A stretch of 64,000 bases of DNA from Rhodococcus tukisamuensis NBRC 100609 (GTDB lineage: Bacteria; Actinomycetota; Actinomycetes; Mycobacteriales; Mycobacteriaceae), in NCBI RefSeq assembly GCF_001894985.1, contig NZ_BCXG01000008.1, positions 1-64,000 of the forward strand, read 5' to 3'. How positions within the stretch are numbered: the first letter of the stretch is position 1; each line of letters starts with the position of its first letter. The notes under the pieces were generated by a model. It saw nothing but the letters and a program-made list of their open reading frames with translations, had not been told where the DNA came from and ran no database searches. Of this stretch, positions 28,403 through 38,800 are shown piece after piece. Both the position numbers and the translations under genes were made by a program.

Positions 28403-29668
28403 TCAGTTGACTCCCTTGATCCGCGTGACCAGGACGGCTCCGACCAGCGCAGACAGCGCGGCGAAGGTGAACAGCAGCGGATAGTTCTTCTCGGGTCCGA
28501 TCGCGAGGAACATCGGCGCGATGGCCGGCGCCAGCGACTGCGGCAACGCGTTCGCGATGTTGATGACGCCGAGGTCCTTCGCCGCCGTCCGCGGGTCCGG
28601 CAGCACCTGGGTGACCAACGCCATGTCCACCGCGAAGAACAGTCCCGTGCCGATGCCGATGACGAGTTCGGCGACGATCACCATGGTGAAGGTGCTTGCC
28701 GTGGCCAGCAGGGCCAGGCCGGCGGACATGGTCAGTGCCGACCCGATCACGAATGCCTTGCGGCGCGCGACCTTGTCGGAGACCCAACCGCCCAGCCCGG
28801 ACATCAGCGCGGTGAGTGCGTAGCTCGTGCCGACCAGCGTCGCGACCCCGGCGGCGGCCTCTTCGCTGGACATGCCGATCCGGTCCTGGAGGAAGAACAG
28901 CAGGAACGACATCGGCATCGCGACGCCGAGCATGACGAGGAACCGGGTGAGCCAGGCGTAGCCGAAGTCCGGGTGGCGCCGCGGATTGACCCAGAAACTG
29001 CCCGCGAACATCCGGAAGGAGAACGGCTCGCGCGGGGCGGGCACCTGCGGATCGGGCAGGGTCACGGCGAAGGCGGTGATCAGGACCACGCCGATCGCGG
29101 CCGGCACCAGGAACTTCGCGGGGCCGGGCAGCGCGGTGGCGAGCAGGACGCCGACGACGATCGCCATGATCTGGCTGAAGCCCATCGCACCCGAGGCGAG
29201 TCCGCGTTGTTCCGGCGGCACGTGATCGGGGATCGTGGCCGTCAGTGCGGCCATGACGGCGTTGAACGCGAGCTGGGCCAGGCACCATCCGACGATCACG
29301 CCCGCGATCGACGGCACCGTCGCGACGACCGTCAGGCCGGCGGTGCCCACCAGGGCTCCGCCGATCAGCCACGGCCGGCGGCGGCCGAATCGCGACGAGG
29401 TCCGGTCCGAGAGCCGGCCGGCGAGCGGGTTCCCGACGAGCGCCAGGAGCGCGCCGATTCCGAGGACCAGGCCGAGGGTCCGTTCCTTGTGGTCCGGGTC
29501 GAGGTGTTCGATGCGCAGCTGCATGGTGACGACCACCGGCGTGATCAGTGCCATGGACAGGCCCAGGTTCGCCATCGCCAGGCGCGCGGCGAACGCCCGG
29601 GGCGGGGGAGTCGACGTCGACTGACCGGCATTCGTCGGTTCGAGCCCCTCGGTGTCCACGACTGTCAT
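28403..29668 (-). CDS. MFS transporter, possibly sugar/glycoside type
   Basis: A 421-aa protein with about 12 predicted membrane helices. The loop 2-3 signature GRLSDRTSSRFGRRRPWLIGG resembles that of the GPH and sucrose-transporter branches of MFS. The second half has a matching loop, LGGWVSDKVARRKAFVIG. The substrate is unknown; no metabolic gene adjoins it. ATG 29668 is supported by the site AGGAGA. The upstream region is AT-richer than its surroundings and may hold an operator around AAACGTTATC near 29763. Confidence 0.82.
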   Translation of the reverse strand: MTVVDTEGLEPTNAGQSTSTPPPRAFAARLAMANLGLSMALITPVVVTMQLRIEHLDPDHKERTLGLVLGIGALLALVGNPLAGRLSDRTSSRFGRRRPWLIGGALVGTAGLTVVATVPSIAGVIVGWCLAQLAFNAVMAALTATIPDHVPPEQRGLASGAMGFSQIMAIVVGVLLATALPGPAKFLVPAAIGVVLITAFAVTLPDPQVPAPREPFSFRMFAGSFWVNPRRHPDFGYAWLTRFLVMLGVAMPMSFLLFFLQDRIGMSSEEAAAGVATLVGTSYALTALMSGLGGWVSDKVARRKAFVIGSALTMSAGLALLATASTFTMVIVAELVIGIGTGLFFAVDMALVTQVLPDPRTAAKDLGVINIANALPQSLAPAIAPMFLAIGPEKNYPLLFTFAALSALVGAVLVTRIKGVN

Positions 29669-30034
29669 CGGCGTCTCCTGCTTCTTCTCGGGCACAGTGT
29701 GGCGCGCGACACTGCCTCGGAAGTATGGGGGTTCACCGAGTCATTGATAGGTACAGTTATAGAAACGTTATCTTGCGCTCGCCGCCACCGGGGAGTGCCG
29801 ACGGCGGACGAAGTCCGACCGCCCTGCGGTCCGTCCACGCGCGGCAACAGTCAGCGGCGCTGAGCGCGTCCCTTCGGAGTTGCGGGTTTCCAGTCGGTGG
29901 TCGCGACCGGGTGTAGTCCCACTGTGCATATGCAAAAGCCGAAGCAAATTCAGATGGTGTGGCAGTGGTCGCGACGGAACAGGTAACCAGGCAAAGGCGT
30001 CACGTGGACCGAATGGGGCCTGAATGATGAAGAC
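29669..30034. other. Intergenic region between divergent MFS and pentapeptide genes
   Basis: No convincing gene. The left third (about 29725-29775) is relatively AT-rich and contains GATAGGTAC and GAAACGTTATC, with a central AACGTT of the kind bound by LacI-family repressors, so it is a plausible promoter/operator for the transporter. The rest shows no clear hairpin or ORF with native codon usage. Confidence 0.5.
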
Positions 30035-30931
30035 ATGAGTTCCGGCTCCCCGTCCCCGCGGCAATCTCGCCGCGCCGCGGCTGCTGGTGCCGTGAGCCGC
30101 TCGCACAGTGGCATTCGGTTGACCAGGCCGCCACCGCAACGGCGGTGGCAGAGGTGGATCCGGCAGGTCCGGCGCTTCCTGCTCGCGCTTTTCGCCTGGG
30201 ACGGCTGGCCGAAGGTCGCCTCTCTGGCCACGGCGGCCGCCGCCGTTGCGGCACTCTGGTTTACGGGCCACTCCTTGAGTGCTACCGAGAATCAATACGG
30301 GCTGTCCGAGCAGGGTCAGGTCACCGACAGGTTCTCCAAGGCGACAGAACAAATCGGCTCGGACAACATGGACGTTCGATTGGGCGGCATCTATTCCTTG
30401 GAGCGCCTTGCCCGAGACTCCCCGACAGATCACCCCACCGTGTTCGAGGTCCTCGGCGCCTTCGTCCGCACCCATGCCCCAGCTACGTCCGAATGCTCGC
30501 AGCGCACCAATCCCGGTCGGATGCTCGCGGTAGACAGCCAGGCTGCCGTAACGGTGATCGGCCGACGCGACGCGACCAGAGACGGACCCAACCCGATCGA
30601 CCTCGCATACACCTGCGTGTCCGGCGCACACCTGAACGACGCGAACATGTACGGCGCGAACTTGACCGGCACGGACCTGACCGGCACGGACCTGACCGAC
30701 GCCGACCTCTATGGCGCGGCGATGTCCGGCGCGAACCTGTCCGGCGCGGACCTGACCGACGCCGACCTGTCCGGCGCGGACCTGACCGACGCCGACCTGT
30801 ACGGCGCGAACCTGACCGGCACGAATCTGACCGGCGCGAAACTGACCGGCGTGGACCTGACCGACGTCTACTACGACCAGAACACGGCCTGGTCGGGCTT
30901 CACCCCTCCGTTCAGTCGGCCCAATCGCTAG
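30035..30931 (+). CDS. Membrane-anchored pentapeptide-repeat protein
   Basis: A 298-aa protein: a basic, Pro-rich N-terminal 55 residues, one predicted membrane helix (about 61-83), and a helical segment EQGQVTDRFSKATEQIGSDN followed by VRLGGIYSLERLARDS. The C-terminal half folds as a pentapeptide-repeat beta helix (A(D/N)LxG units, about residues 200-275). The VTDRF...LGGIYSLERLARDS segment recurs in many actinobacterial and cyanobacterial pentapeptide-repeat membrane proteins of unknown role. The coding DNA holds an almost perfect 30-bp tandem duplication at 30746-30805. It sits in an accessory stretch with no obvious partner gene. Confidence 0.82.
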   Translation: MSSGSPSPRQSRRAAAAGAVSRSHSGIRLTRPPPQRRWQRWIRQVRRFLLALFAWDGWPKVASLATAAAAVAALWFTGHSLSATENQYGLSEQGQVTDRFSKATEQIGSDNMDVRLGGIYSLERLARDSPTDHPTVFEVLGAFVRTHAPATSECSQRTNPGRMLAVDSQAAVTVIGRRDATRDGPNPIDLAYTCVSGAHLNDANMYGANLTGTDLTGTDLTDADLYGAAMSGANLSGADLTDADLSGADLTDADLYGANLTGTNLTGAKLTGVDLTDVYYDQNTAWSGFTPPFSRPNR

Positions 30932-31027
30932 AACGCCGGTTGAAGTCGCGACCTCCGCTCGAGCACGCTTGCCAGGTGCTCCCGACCGAGGATTCCCGAT
31001 ACCCGCGCGCCCTCTGACTCCTCGGAA

Positions 31028-31669
31028 TCACTTTCGCCAGAACAGGTGGTGGGCAACGCCGCTCGGGCTGGGGACGACCTCGAGGTGGAAGCGGTCGAGT
31101 AGCTCGTCGGGTGACTCCCAGAGTCGCAGTCCGGATCCGAGCTTCACGGGAGAGACCGCCACGTGCATCGTGTCGACGAGGTCGGCGTCGAGGAATTCCC
31201 GGATGGTGGTGACCCCGCCGCCGAGCCGGACGTCCTTGCCCTGGGCCGCCTCACGTGCCCGCTCGAGGACGCCGGCAGGCTCGCCGTCGACGAAGTGGAA
31301 GGTGGTGTCGGAGAGGGTGAAGGAGGGGCGCTCGTGGTGGGTCATGACGAACACCGGGGTGCGGAACGGGGGCTCGTCCCCCCACCAGCCGCGCCACTCG
31401 AGGTTGTTCCAGGGCCCGCGTTGGGGTCCGAATTTGTTGCGGCCCATGATCTCGGCGCCGATGTTGCGTGCGTAGTCACGGGTGAAGTAGTCGTCGAGCC
31501 CGCGGCTTCCGCCGGGGTCGGTGCGCATGGGCCAGCTGGCGGTAGCGCCGGCCCAGGCGAACATCTTCCCGGGGTCGAGGCCGAACGGACTCTCGAGGCT
31601 TTGGTGCTCACCGGCACCGATTCCGTCACTCGAGACGTTGAAGTTCTGGACTCGCAGTAGCTGTGTCAC
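31028..31669 (-). CDS. Dihydrofolate reductase family protein (RibD-C-like)
   Basis: A 213-aa protein of the RibD C-terminal/DHFR-like family, probably an NADPH-dependent reductase of unknown substrate. Recognisable segments are LLRVQNFNVSSDGIGAG, IMGRNKFGPQRGPW, PVFVMTHHERPSF, VRLGGGVTTIREFLDADLVD and DRFHLEVVPSPSGVAHHLF. The GTG start follows AGGAGAACCGA. It stands alone. Such proteins are common accessory genes in soil actinobacteria. Confidence 0.85.
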   Translation of the reverse strand: MTQLLRVQNFNVSSDGIGAGEHQSLESPFGLDPGKMFAWAGATASWPMRTDPGGSRGLDDYFTRDYARNIGAEIMGRNKFGPQRGPWNNLEWRGWWGDEPPFRTPVFVMTHHERPSFTLSDTTFHFVDGEPAGVLERAREAAQGKDVRLGGGVTTIREFLDADLVDTMHVAVSPVKLGSGLRLWESPDELLDRFHLEVVPSPSGVAHHLFWRK

Positions 31670-31750
31670 TCGGTTCTCCTGCCCTCTTGACGATGGATGC
31701 AGAGGTTGAGACTCCCCGCGCCCGAGAAACTCATCGCGCGCCAGGCCAAC

Positions 31751-32176
31751 CTACGCACTCCCGCCGCGACACGGGCGTGGGTGCGTCGGCATTTTCACGG
31801 TGAACTGGGGTAAACGGCCGGGAGGTCTCGTGACCGCTGCACCCTGCGCGTGAAAACGGGTCGCAGACCCTGTCGAGATCGTGACCTCGTCGTCGCAGGT
31901 CGTGGAACTGCAAGAGCCGACCCCACCGAAACCCGCACGGCCGATCATTTCGCCGTGGCTGTCCTCTGCACGCCACTTCGTCCAACCCTGGACCCGCTGC
32001 TCGTCGAGGTGAACGTCGAGTCGCGACCGCGCTTCCACGAGGGTGTCGGGCCGTCCATGACCGATGAATCTCATTGTGATCGAGTCAGAATGCAAAGCGA
32101 CGTGTCCTGCAGAGCCGAAAAGCCATCTCGACAAGAGTTCACTCACGAACGCCTCAGCCAACCAGAACGAGGTCAC
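31751..32176 (-). pseudogene. Remnant of a GNAT N-acetyltransferase
   Basis: The frame contains a segment typical of RimJ/RimL-type acetyltransferases: ALHSDSITMRFIGHGRP, then ARSRLDVHLDEQ and EMIGRAGFGG, corresponding to the first 80 or so residues of the domain. Upstream sequence runs into the tRNA-Leu terminator hairpin, so the natural start is gone. After GFGG the sequence loses family resemblance and no acetyl-CoA-binding Q/RxxGxG/A loop can be found. GC content is lower than in its neighbours. I read it as a decayed fragment and not as a working gene. Confidence 0.55.
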
Positions 32177-32203
32177 GAACCCTTTCAGAGTTCGTGACCT
32201 CGT
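32167..32203 (-). terminator. Terminator hairpin of tRNA-Leu
   Basis: Perfect 14-bp stem (ACGAGGTCACGAAC with its complement) and a 9-base loop, 28 bases beyond the 3' end of the tRNA. Confidence 0.65.
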
Positions 32204-32230
32204 CTGTCGCAGTCAGTGGACTGCTCCCTG

Positions 32231-32312
32231 TGCGCGAGGGGGGACTTGAACCCCCACGTCCTAGGACACCAGGACCTAAACCTGGCGCGTCTGCCAATTC
32301 CGCCACTCGCGC
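32231..32312 (-). tRNA. tRNA-Leu (UAG)
   Basis: Minus-strand cloverleaf of about 82 nt. The acceptor stem is GCGCGAG/CTCGCGC and the anticodon stem-loop is CAGGTTTAGGTCCTG with anticodon UAG. It has the long variable arm of leucine tRNAs and a T-arm GGGGGTTCAAGTCCCCC. It marks the boundary between the accessory stretch and the fas block. Confidence 0.95.
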
Positions 32313-32545
32313 GTGACCGGGACAGACTACGCCACGGCGTTGCCCCGAATCCTCCCGGTGCTCGACTGCGCAGTCGCGGTGGCGGACGCCCGGTTTCGGG
32401 CGGTCTCGTCGGGGCGGCCGGGCATCCCCGCCCCGACCGGCGGGGGCCGCGCATCCCGCTTTGCACCGCGCCGAAAGGGTCTTGAAGGGCCCGTCGGAGC
32501 CCGGTCTACGCTGTGGCGTATATAACAACTTTATAACGATCAATA

Positions 32546-32559
32546 TGAGGAGTTCCTCA
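32546..32559. promoter_or_regulatory. fas upstream palindrome 1
   Basis: TGAGGA-GT-TCCTCA, perfect 6-bp arms, directly next to the AT-rich patch. Candidate repressor or activator site. Confidence 0.5.
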
Positions 32560-32687
32560 GGTTTGGCGGCGCCCCGTTTTCGGCTCAGCCAGCGCGTTCT
32601 TTTCCTACTCGCGAGTCACTTCGGGGCCGCTTTTGTGACCTGCATCACGCCTACTACCTGGTAGAACGCTTGTCCAGGTCATAAACG

Positions 32688-32701
32688 TGAGGAAGTCCTC
32701 A
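32688..32701. promoter_or_regulatory. fas upstream palindrome 2
   Basis: TGAGGA-AG-TCCTCA, the same arms as at 32546, lying 111 bp before the fas start and just after a possible -10 region. Confidence 0.5.
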
Positions 32702-32812
32702 TGATTCTGTGCAAACCTGACGGGACCCGTCGAAGGACTCCCGTGTGCTCGCCGATAGGCCGCGTGAGGCTTCAGATCTCGGTGGGTTCCGACCAGGAGA
32801 GGACTGTCCAGC

Positions 32813-35800
32813 GTGACGATCGACGAGAGCACACCAGCGGGCCAGGGGAACGGCGCCGGACGGTCGCGGTTCGCACCGAGCGCCGGGCCGGCGAAGTCCC
32901 CCCTGCGTGACCGCTTCCTGTCCGGTGAGCCCTACGCCCTCGCCTTCGGCGGCCAGGGCGCCGCGTGGCTGAGCCCCCTCGAAGAGCTGATTCGCGACAA
33001 CGGCCTCGAGCCCGACATGACCGCACTGGTCAACGAGGCCGCCGCGCTGCTCGCGCCCGTCGCCCAGGATCTCCTCGTGGTCCGGCCCGCCGGCTTCGAC
33101 CCGATCGGCTGGATCCTCGAGCAGGACGTCGTCGACGAGGGCGCCGCCCCGGCGGGCCCGTCCGCCGCCGCACTCACCTCCGCCTCGGTGTCCCTGCCCG
33201 GCGTGCTCCTCACCCAGATCGCGGCCCTGAAGTCGCTGCGCCTGCAGGGCCTCGACCCTGAGCGCACCCCGCCCGTCGCCGTCATCGGCCACTCGCAGGG
33301 CCTGCTCGCCGCCGAGTCCGTCGCCACCGGTGGCAACGCGGACGCCTCCCTCCTTGCGATCGCGCAGCTGATCGGCGCGGCTGCCGTCCTGGTCGGCCGT
33401 CGTCGCGGCGTCCTCGGCGGCGCCGAGCGCGCCCCCATGCTCGCCGTCTCCGACGTCGACCCCGCCCGGATGCAGGCCATCGTCGACGAGGTCGGCCGCG
33501 GCCTCGACAGCGAGTGCGCGGCCGTCATGGCCATCCGCAACGGTCGCCGTCGCGTGGTGCTCTCCGGCCCGCCGGCGCAGCTCGCCCGCGTCCAGCAGCG
33601 CGCCGAGCAGGTCGCCGCCGACGAGGCCCGCGAGCGTGACGCCAAGAAGCGTGGCGGCGCCGTGTTCTCGCCCGTGTTCGAGCCGCTGGCCGTGGAAATC
33701 GGCTTCCACCACCCCGCGCTCGCCGACGCCGTCGACACCGTCGGCGCCTGGGCCGTGCGCTGCGGCCTCGACGCCGACCTCGCCACCCGCCTCGCGTGCG
33801 CCTGCCTCACCGACCCGGTCGACTGGGTCGTCGAGGTGGACAACGCCGTCGACGCCGGCGCGTCCTGGATCCTGGACCTGGGCCCGGGCGACCTGCTCAC
33901 CCGGATGACCGTCAACGCACTGCGCGGCCGCGGCGTCGGCATCGTCGCGGCCTCCACCCGCGGCGGCCAGCGCAACCTGCTGACCCCCGGCGCGGCGCCC
34001 GAGGTGCAGAAGGCATGGACCGAGTTCGCCCCCACCCTGGTGACGCTGCCCGACGGCAAGGTCGCCACCTCCACCGCCTTCACCCGGCTGACCGGCCGCT
34101 CGCCCATCCTGCTCGCGGGCATGACCCCGACGACGGTCGACGCCAAGATCGTCGCCGCGGCGGCCAACGCCGGCCACTGGGCCGAGCTGGCCGGCGGCGG
34201 CCAGGTGACCGAGCAGATCTTCACCGACCGCGTCGCCGAGCTGCAGACACTGCTCGAGCCGGGCCGCGCCGTGCAGTTCAACTCGCTGTTCCTGGACCCC
34301 TACCTGTGGAAGCTCCAGCTCGGCGGCAAGCGCCTCGTGCAGCGGGCCCGCGCCGCCGGTGCCCCGATCGACGGCGTCATCGTCACCGCCGGCATCCCCG
34401 AGCTCGACGAGGCCGTCGCGCTGATCGAGGAGCTCGGCGAGGCCGGCATCAGCCACGTCGCGTTCAAGCCCGGCACCGTCGCGCAGATCCGTTCGGTGAT
34501 CCGCATCGCCAACGAGGTCCCCGACTACCCGGTCATCGTCCACATCGAGGGCGGCAAGGCCGGTGGCCACCACTCCTGGGAGGACCTCGACGACCTCCTG
34601 CTCACCACCTACGCCGAGCTGCGCGCCCGGCCGAACCTGGTGATCTGCGTCGGCGGCGGCATCGGCACCCCGGAGCGGGCGGCCGAGTACCTCACCGGCC
34701 GCTGGTCCGAGGCGGCCGGCTACCCGGCGATGCCGGTCGACGGCATCCTCGTCGGCACCGCGGCGATGGCGACCCTCGAGGCCACCACCTCGCCCGAGGT
34801 CAAGCAGCTGCTCGTCGACACCCCCGGCACCCCCGACTGGGTCGGTGCGGGCACCGCGGCGGGCGGCATGGCCTCCGGCCGCAGCCAGCTCGGCGCCGAC
34901 ATCCACGAGATCGACAACGCGGCCTCGCGTACCGGCCGCCTGCTCGACGAGGTCGCCGGTGACGCGGACGCCGTCGCCGAGCGCCGCGACGAGATCGTCG
35001 CCGCCCTCGACGGCACCGCGAAGCCGTACTTCGGCGACGTCGCGACCATGAGCTACGAGCGCTGGCTGCGCCGCTACCTGGAGCTGGCCGTCGGCATCGA
35101 CTCAGCCAAGGTCTTCGACTGCGGCACCGACTGGTCCGAGGCCTACGCCGACGCCACCGAGTCCGTGTGGCTCGACGTCACCTGGCGCGACCGCTTCGCC
35201 CAGATGCTGCAGCGCGCCGAGGCCCGGCTGCACCGCAACGACAGGGGCCCGATCCAGACCCTCTTCGCCGACGAGGCGACGCTCGAGCGGCCCGAGGCCG
35301 CGCTGTGCGCCCTCACGGCCGCCTACCCGGACGCCGCGGACACCGTGCTGCACCCGGCGGACGTCCCGTTCTTCACCTCGCTGTGCAAGATCGCCGGCAA
35401 GCCGGTGAACTTCGTGCCGGTCATCGACAAGGACGTCCGCCGCTGGTGGCGCTCCGACTCGCTGTGGCAGGCCCACGACCCGCGCTACTCCGCCGACCAG
35501 GTGTGCGTCATCCCCGGCACCGTCGCCGTCGCGGGCATCACCCGCGTCGACGAGCCGGTCGGCGAGCTGCTCGACCGCTTCGAGCGCGCCACCACCGACG
35601 AGCTGCTCGGCGCGGGCGTCACGCCCACCGAGGTGACCGCCCGCCGCCACGGCACCCAGGCCCGCGGCCTGCTCGCCGTCGTGCTGGCCTCGCCGGACGT
35701 GCTGTGGGCCTCGCGACTGACCCGCAACCCGGTGCACCGCCTCGGCGACCTCGCCGCCTGGACCGTCGAGGAGACGGCCGCCACCCACGCCACCACCGGT

Positions 35801-38800
35801 GCCGTGCTGCGCGCCGTCGACGCCGAGACCGCCGAGCTCAGCGTGCCGCTCGTCGCCGGCCGCGCGGTCACCATCCGCCTGACCGTGCCCGCCTCCACCC
35901 GTGACGGCGGCGCCCCCGTGGTCACCGACGCCGACGCCGAGGCCGCCATGTCCGCGCTGCTCGGCGTGGCCGCCGGCCAGGACCTGCCCGCCGTCAAGAA
36001 CGCCACCGCCCGGCTGAACGTCGCCTGGATCCCCGACCTCGTCGCGGACCACGCCGGCGTCACCGCGTCCGGCCTGCCGGAGTCGCTGATCCCCGGCGCC
36101 GGCGCCGTGCCCGACGTCATCGTGGGCGCCTGCTGGCCGGCCGTGTTCGCCGTACTCGGCGCCGCGACCACCTCCGAGGGCATCCACGCCATCGAGGGCA
36201 TGCTCGACCTGGTGCACCTCGACCACGCGGTCAACCTGGTCGACGCCGTCCCGGCCGACGCCGCCGTGCTCACCGTCAAGGCCGAGGGCATCTCCGTCGT
36301 CGACACCGACATGGGCCGCGTCGTCGAGGTCCACGTCGAGGTCGGCGCCATGCGCGGCGAGGAGGGCACCGCCGCCCCGACGTTCGCCACCATGGTGGAG
36401 CGGTTCGCGATCCGCGGCCGCACCGGCAAGGGCGAGCTGGCCGACCCGGTCCGCGCCGGCGGTTCGCTGACCGACGCCGCGACCGACACCCCGCGCCGCC
36501 GCCGCCGTCAGGCGACGATCGTCGCGCCGCGTCACATGGGTGCCTTCGCCCGGGTCTCCGGCGACCACAACCCGATCCACACCTCCGACGCCGCGGCGCT
36601 GCTCGCCGGGCTCGGCAGCCCGATCGTGCACGGCATGTGGCTCTCCGCCGCCGCCCAGCAGGTCGTGACCGCCGTGGACCCGACGGCCACCGTCCCCGCG
36701 CGCCGGCTCACCGCCTGGACCGCACGCTTCCTCGGCATGGTCCGGCCCGGCGCCGAGATCGACGTCCGCGTGGACCGCACCGCCTTCGACGGCGGCGCCG
36801 AGGTCATCGAGGTCGGCTGCCGCGTCGACGGCGAACTGGTGATGGTCGCCTCCGGCCGCACCGACGCGCCGAAGACCGTCTACGCCTTCCCCGGCCAGGG
36901 CATCCAGCGTCCGGGCATGGGCCTCGACGCCCGCGCCCGCTCCAAGGCCGCCCGCGAGATCTGGGACCGTGCCGACAAGCACACCCGCCAGGCACTCGGC
37001 TTCTCGATCCTCGCCGTGGTCCGCGACAACCCGACCGTCCTCAAGGCGCGTGGGGTCACCCACAAGCACCCCGACGGCGTGCTGCACCTGACCCAGTTCA
37101 CCCAGGTCGCCATGGCCGTGCTGGGCGTCGCCCAGGTTGCGGAGCTGCGCGAGGCCGGCGCCTTCGTGGAGGACTCACTGCTGGCCGGCCACTCGGTCGG
37201 CGAGTACAACGCGCTCGCCGCCGTCGCCGGGGTGCTGCCGCTCGAGGCCGTCCTCGAGGTGGTCTTCCAGCGCGGCTCCGCGATGCACGCACTGGTGCCC
37301 CGCGACGCGGCGGGCCGCTCCAACTACCGCCTGGCCGCGATCCGGCCCTCGCAGATCGGCGTCGCCGACGAGGACCTCGCCGAGTTCGTGGCGGGCGTCG
37401 CCGCGGAGACCGGTGAGTTCCTCGAGATCGTGAACCTGAACCTGCGCGGCTCGCAGTACGCCATCGCAGGCACCGTCGCGGGACTCGACGCGCTCGAGCA
37501 GGAGATCGACCGCAAGCGCGCCGAGACCGGCGGCAAGCGGGCGTACATCCAGATCCCGGGCATCGACGTCCCGTTCCACTCCACCGTGCTGCGCGGCGGT
37601 GTCGACGACTTCCGCGAGCGGCTGCTGCACCTGCTGCCGCAGGAGATCGACCCCGCGATCCTGATCGGCCGGTACATCCCGAACCTGGTGCCCAAGCCGT
37701 TCAACCTGGGCCGCGACTTCGTCCAGGAGATCGCCGACCTGGTGCCCTCGGAGCCGCTGGCGGAGGTTCTCGCGGACTTCGACGCGTGGGCCGCACGCCC
37801 CTCGGACCTGTGCCGCGTGGTGCTCGCCGAGCTGCTGGCCTGGCAGTTCGCCAGCCCGGTCCGGTGGATCGAGACGCAGGACCTGCTCTTCGGCGACGAG
37901 TCCGACGGCGGCCTCGGGGTCGAGCGCTTCGTCGAGATCGGTCTCGGCGCGGTCCCGACCGTGGCGAACCTGGCCTCTCAGACGCTCAAGCTGCCCGGCC
38001 GCTTCGGCAACCCCGTCGAGGTGCTCAACATCGAGCGCGAGGCCGGCGTGGTGTTCTCCACCGACACCGACCCGGCGCCCGTCGAGGACGACGAGCCCGA
38101 GGCCCCCGTTGCCGAGACCGCGGCGCCCGCCGCGGTGGCCGCACCGGCACCCGCCGCGGCCCCGGCCGCCCCGTCCGGCGGACCGCGCCCCGACGACATC
38201 GCCTTCGCCGCGTCCGACGCCACCGCCGTGCTGATCGGGCTGTGGACCAAGCTGCGCCCGGACCAGGTCGGCCCCGCCGACACCATCGAGGCGCTGTGCG
38301 ACGGCGTGTCCTCGCGCCGCAACCAGCTGCTCGTCGACCTCGGCGCGGAGCTCTCGCTCGGCGCCATCGACGGCGCCGCGGACGCGGACATGGGCGCGCT
38401 GGCGGTCACCGTCAACAAGCTGGCCCGTACCTACAAGCCGTTCGGCCCGGTGCTCACCGACTCCCTGAACGACCACCTGCGCAAGGTGTTCGGCCCCTCG
38501 GGCAAGCGCCCGGCGGCCATCGCGGAGCGCGTCACCAAGGTCTGGGAGCTCGGCGCCGGCTGGGCGTCGCACGTCACCGCCGAGGTGGCGCTCGGCACCC
38601 GCGACGGCTCCAGCGTCCGGGGCGGGTCGCTCGGCGGCCTGCACGAGGGCGCGCTGTCCGACGGCGCCGCGGTGGATGCCGTGATCGACGCCGCGGTTCA
38701 GTCCGTGGCCTCCCGTCGCGGCGCCGCAGTGTCGATGCCCGCCGCCGGTGGCGGCGCGGGCGGCACCGTCGACGCGGCCGCACTCGGCGAGTTCACCGAG

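Larger units (their letters stand above)
32313..32812 (+). promoter_or_regulatory. Long upstream regulatory region of fas
   Basis: About 500 bp without a convincing gene. A sharply AT-rich patch (TATATAACAACTTTATAACG, 32520-32539) stands out in this high-GC sequence. It is followed by TGAGGAGTTCCTCA (32546-32559) and, 142 bp further on, TGAGGAAGTCCTCA (32688-32701). TTGTCC and CATAAAC near 32670-32686 could be a promoter between the two. Its length suggests complex control of fatty-acid synthesis. Confidence 0.55.

Noticed and set aside
31985-32230. A complete gene at the start of the acetyltransferase frame
   Set aside because: The only start codons available lie in the tRNA-Leu terminator hairpin, and the first 30 residues show no domain resemblance.
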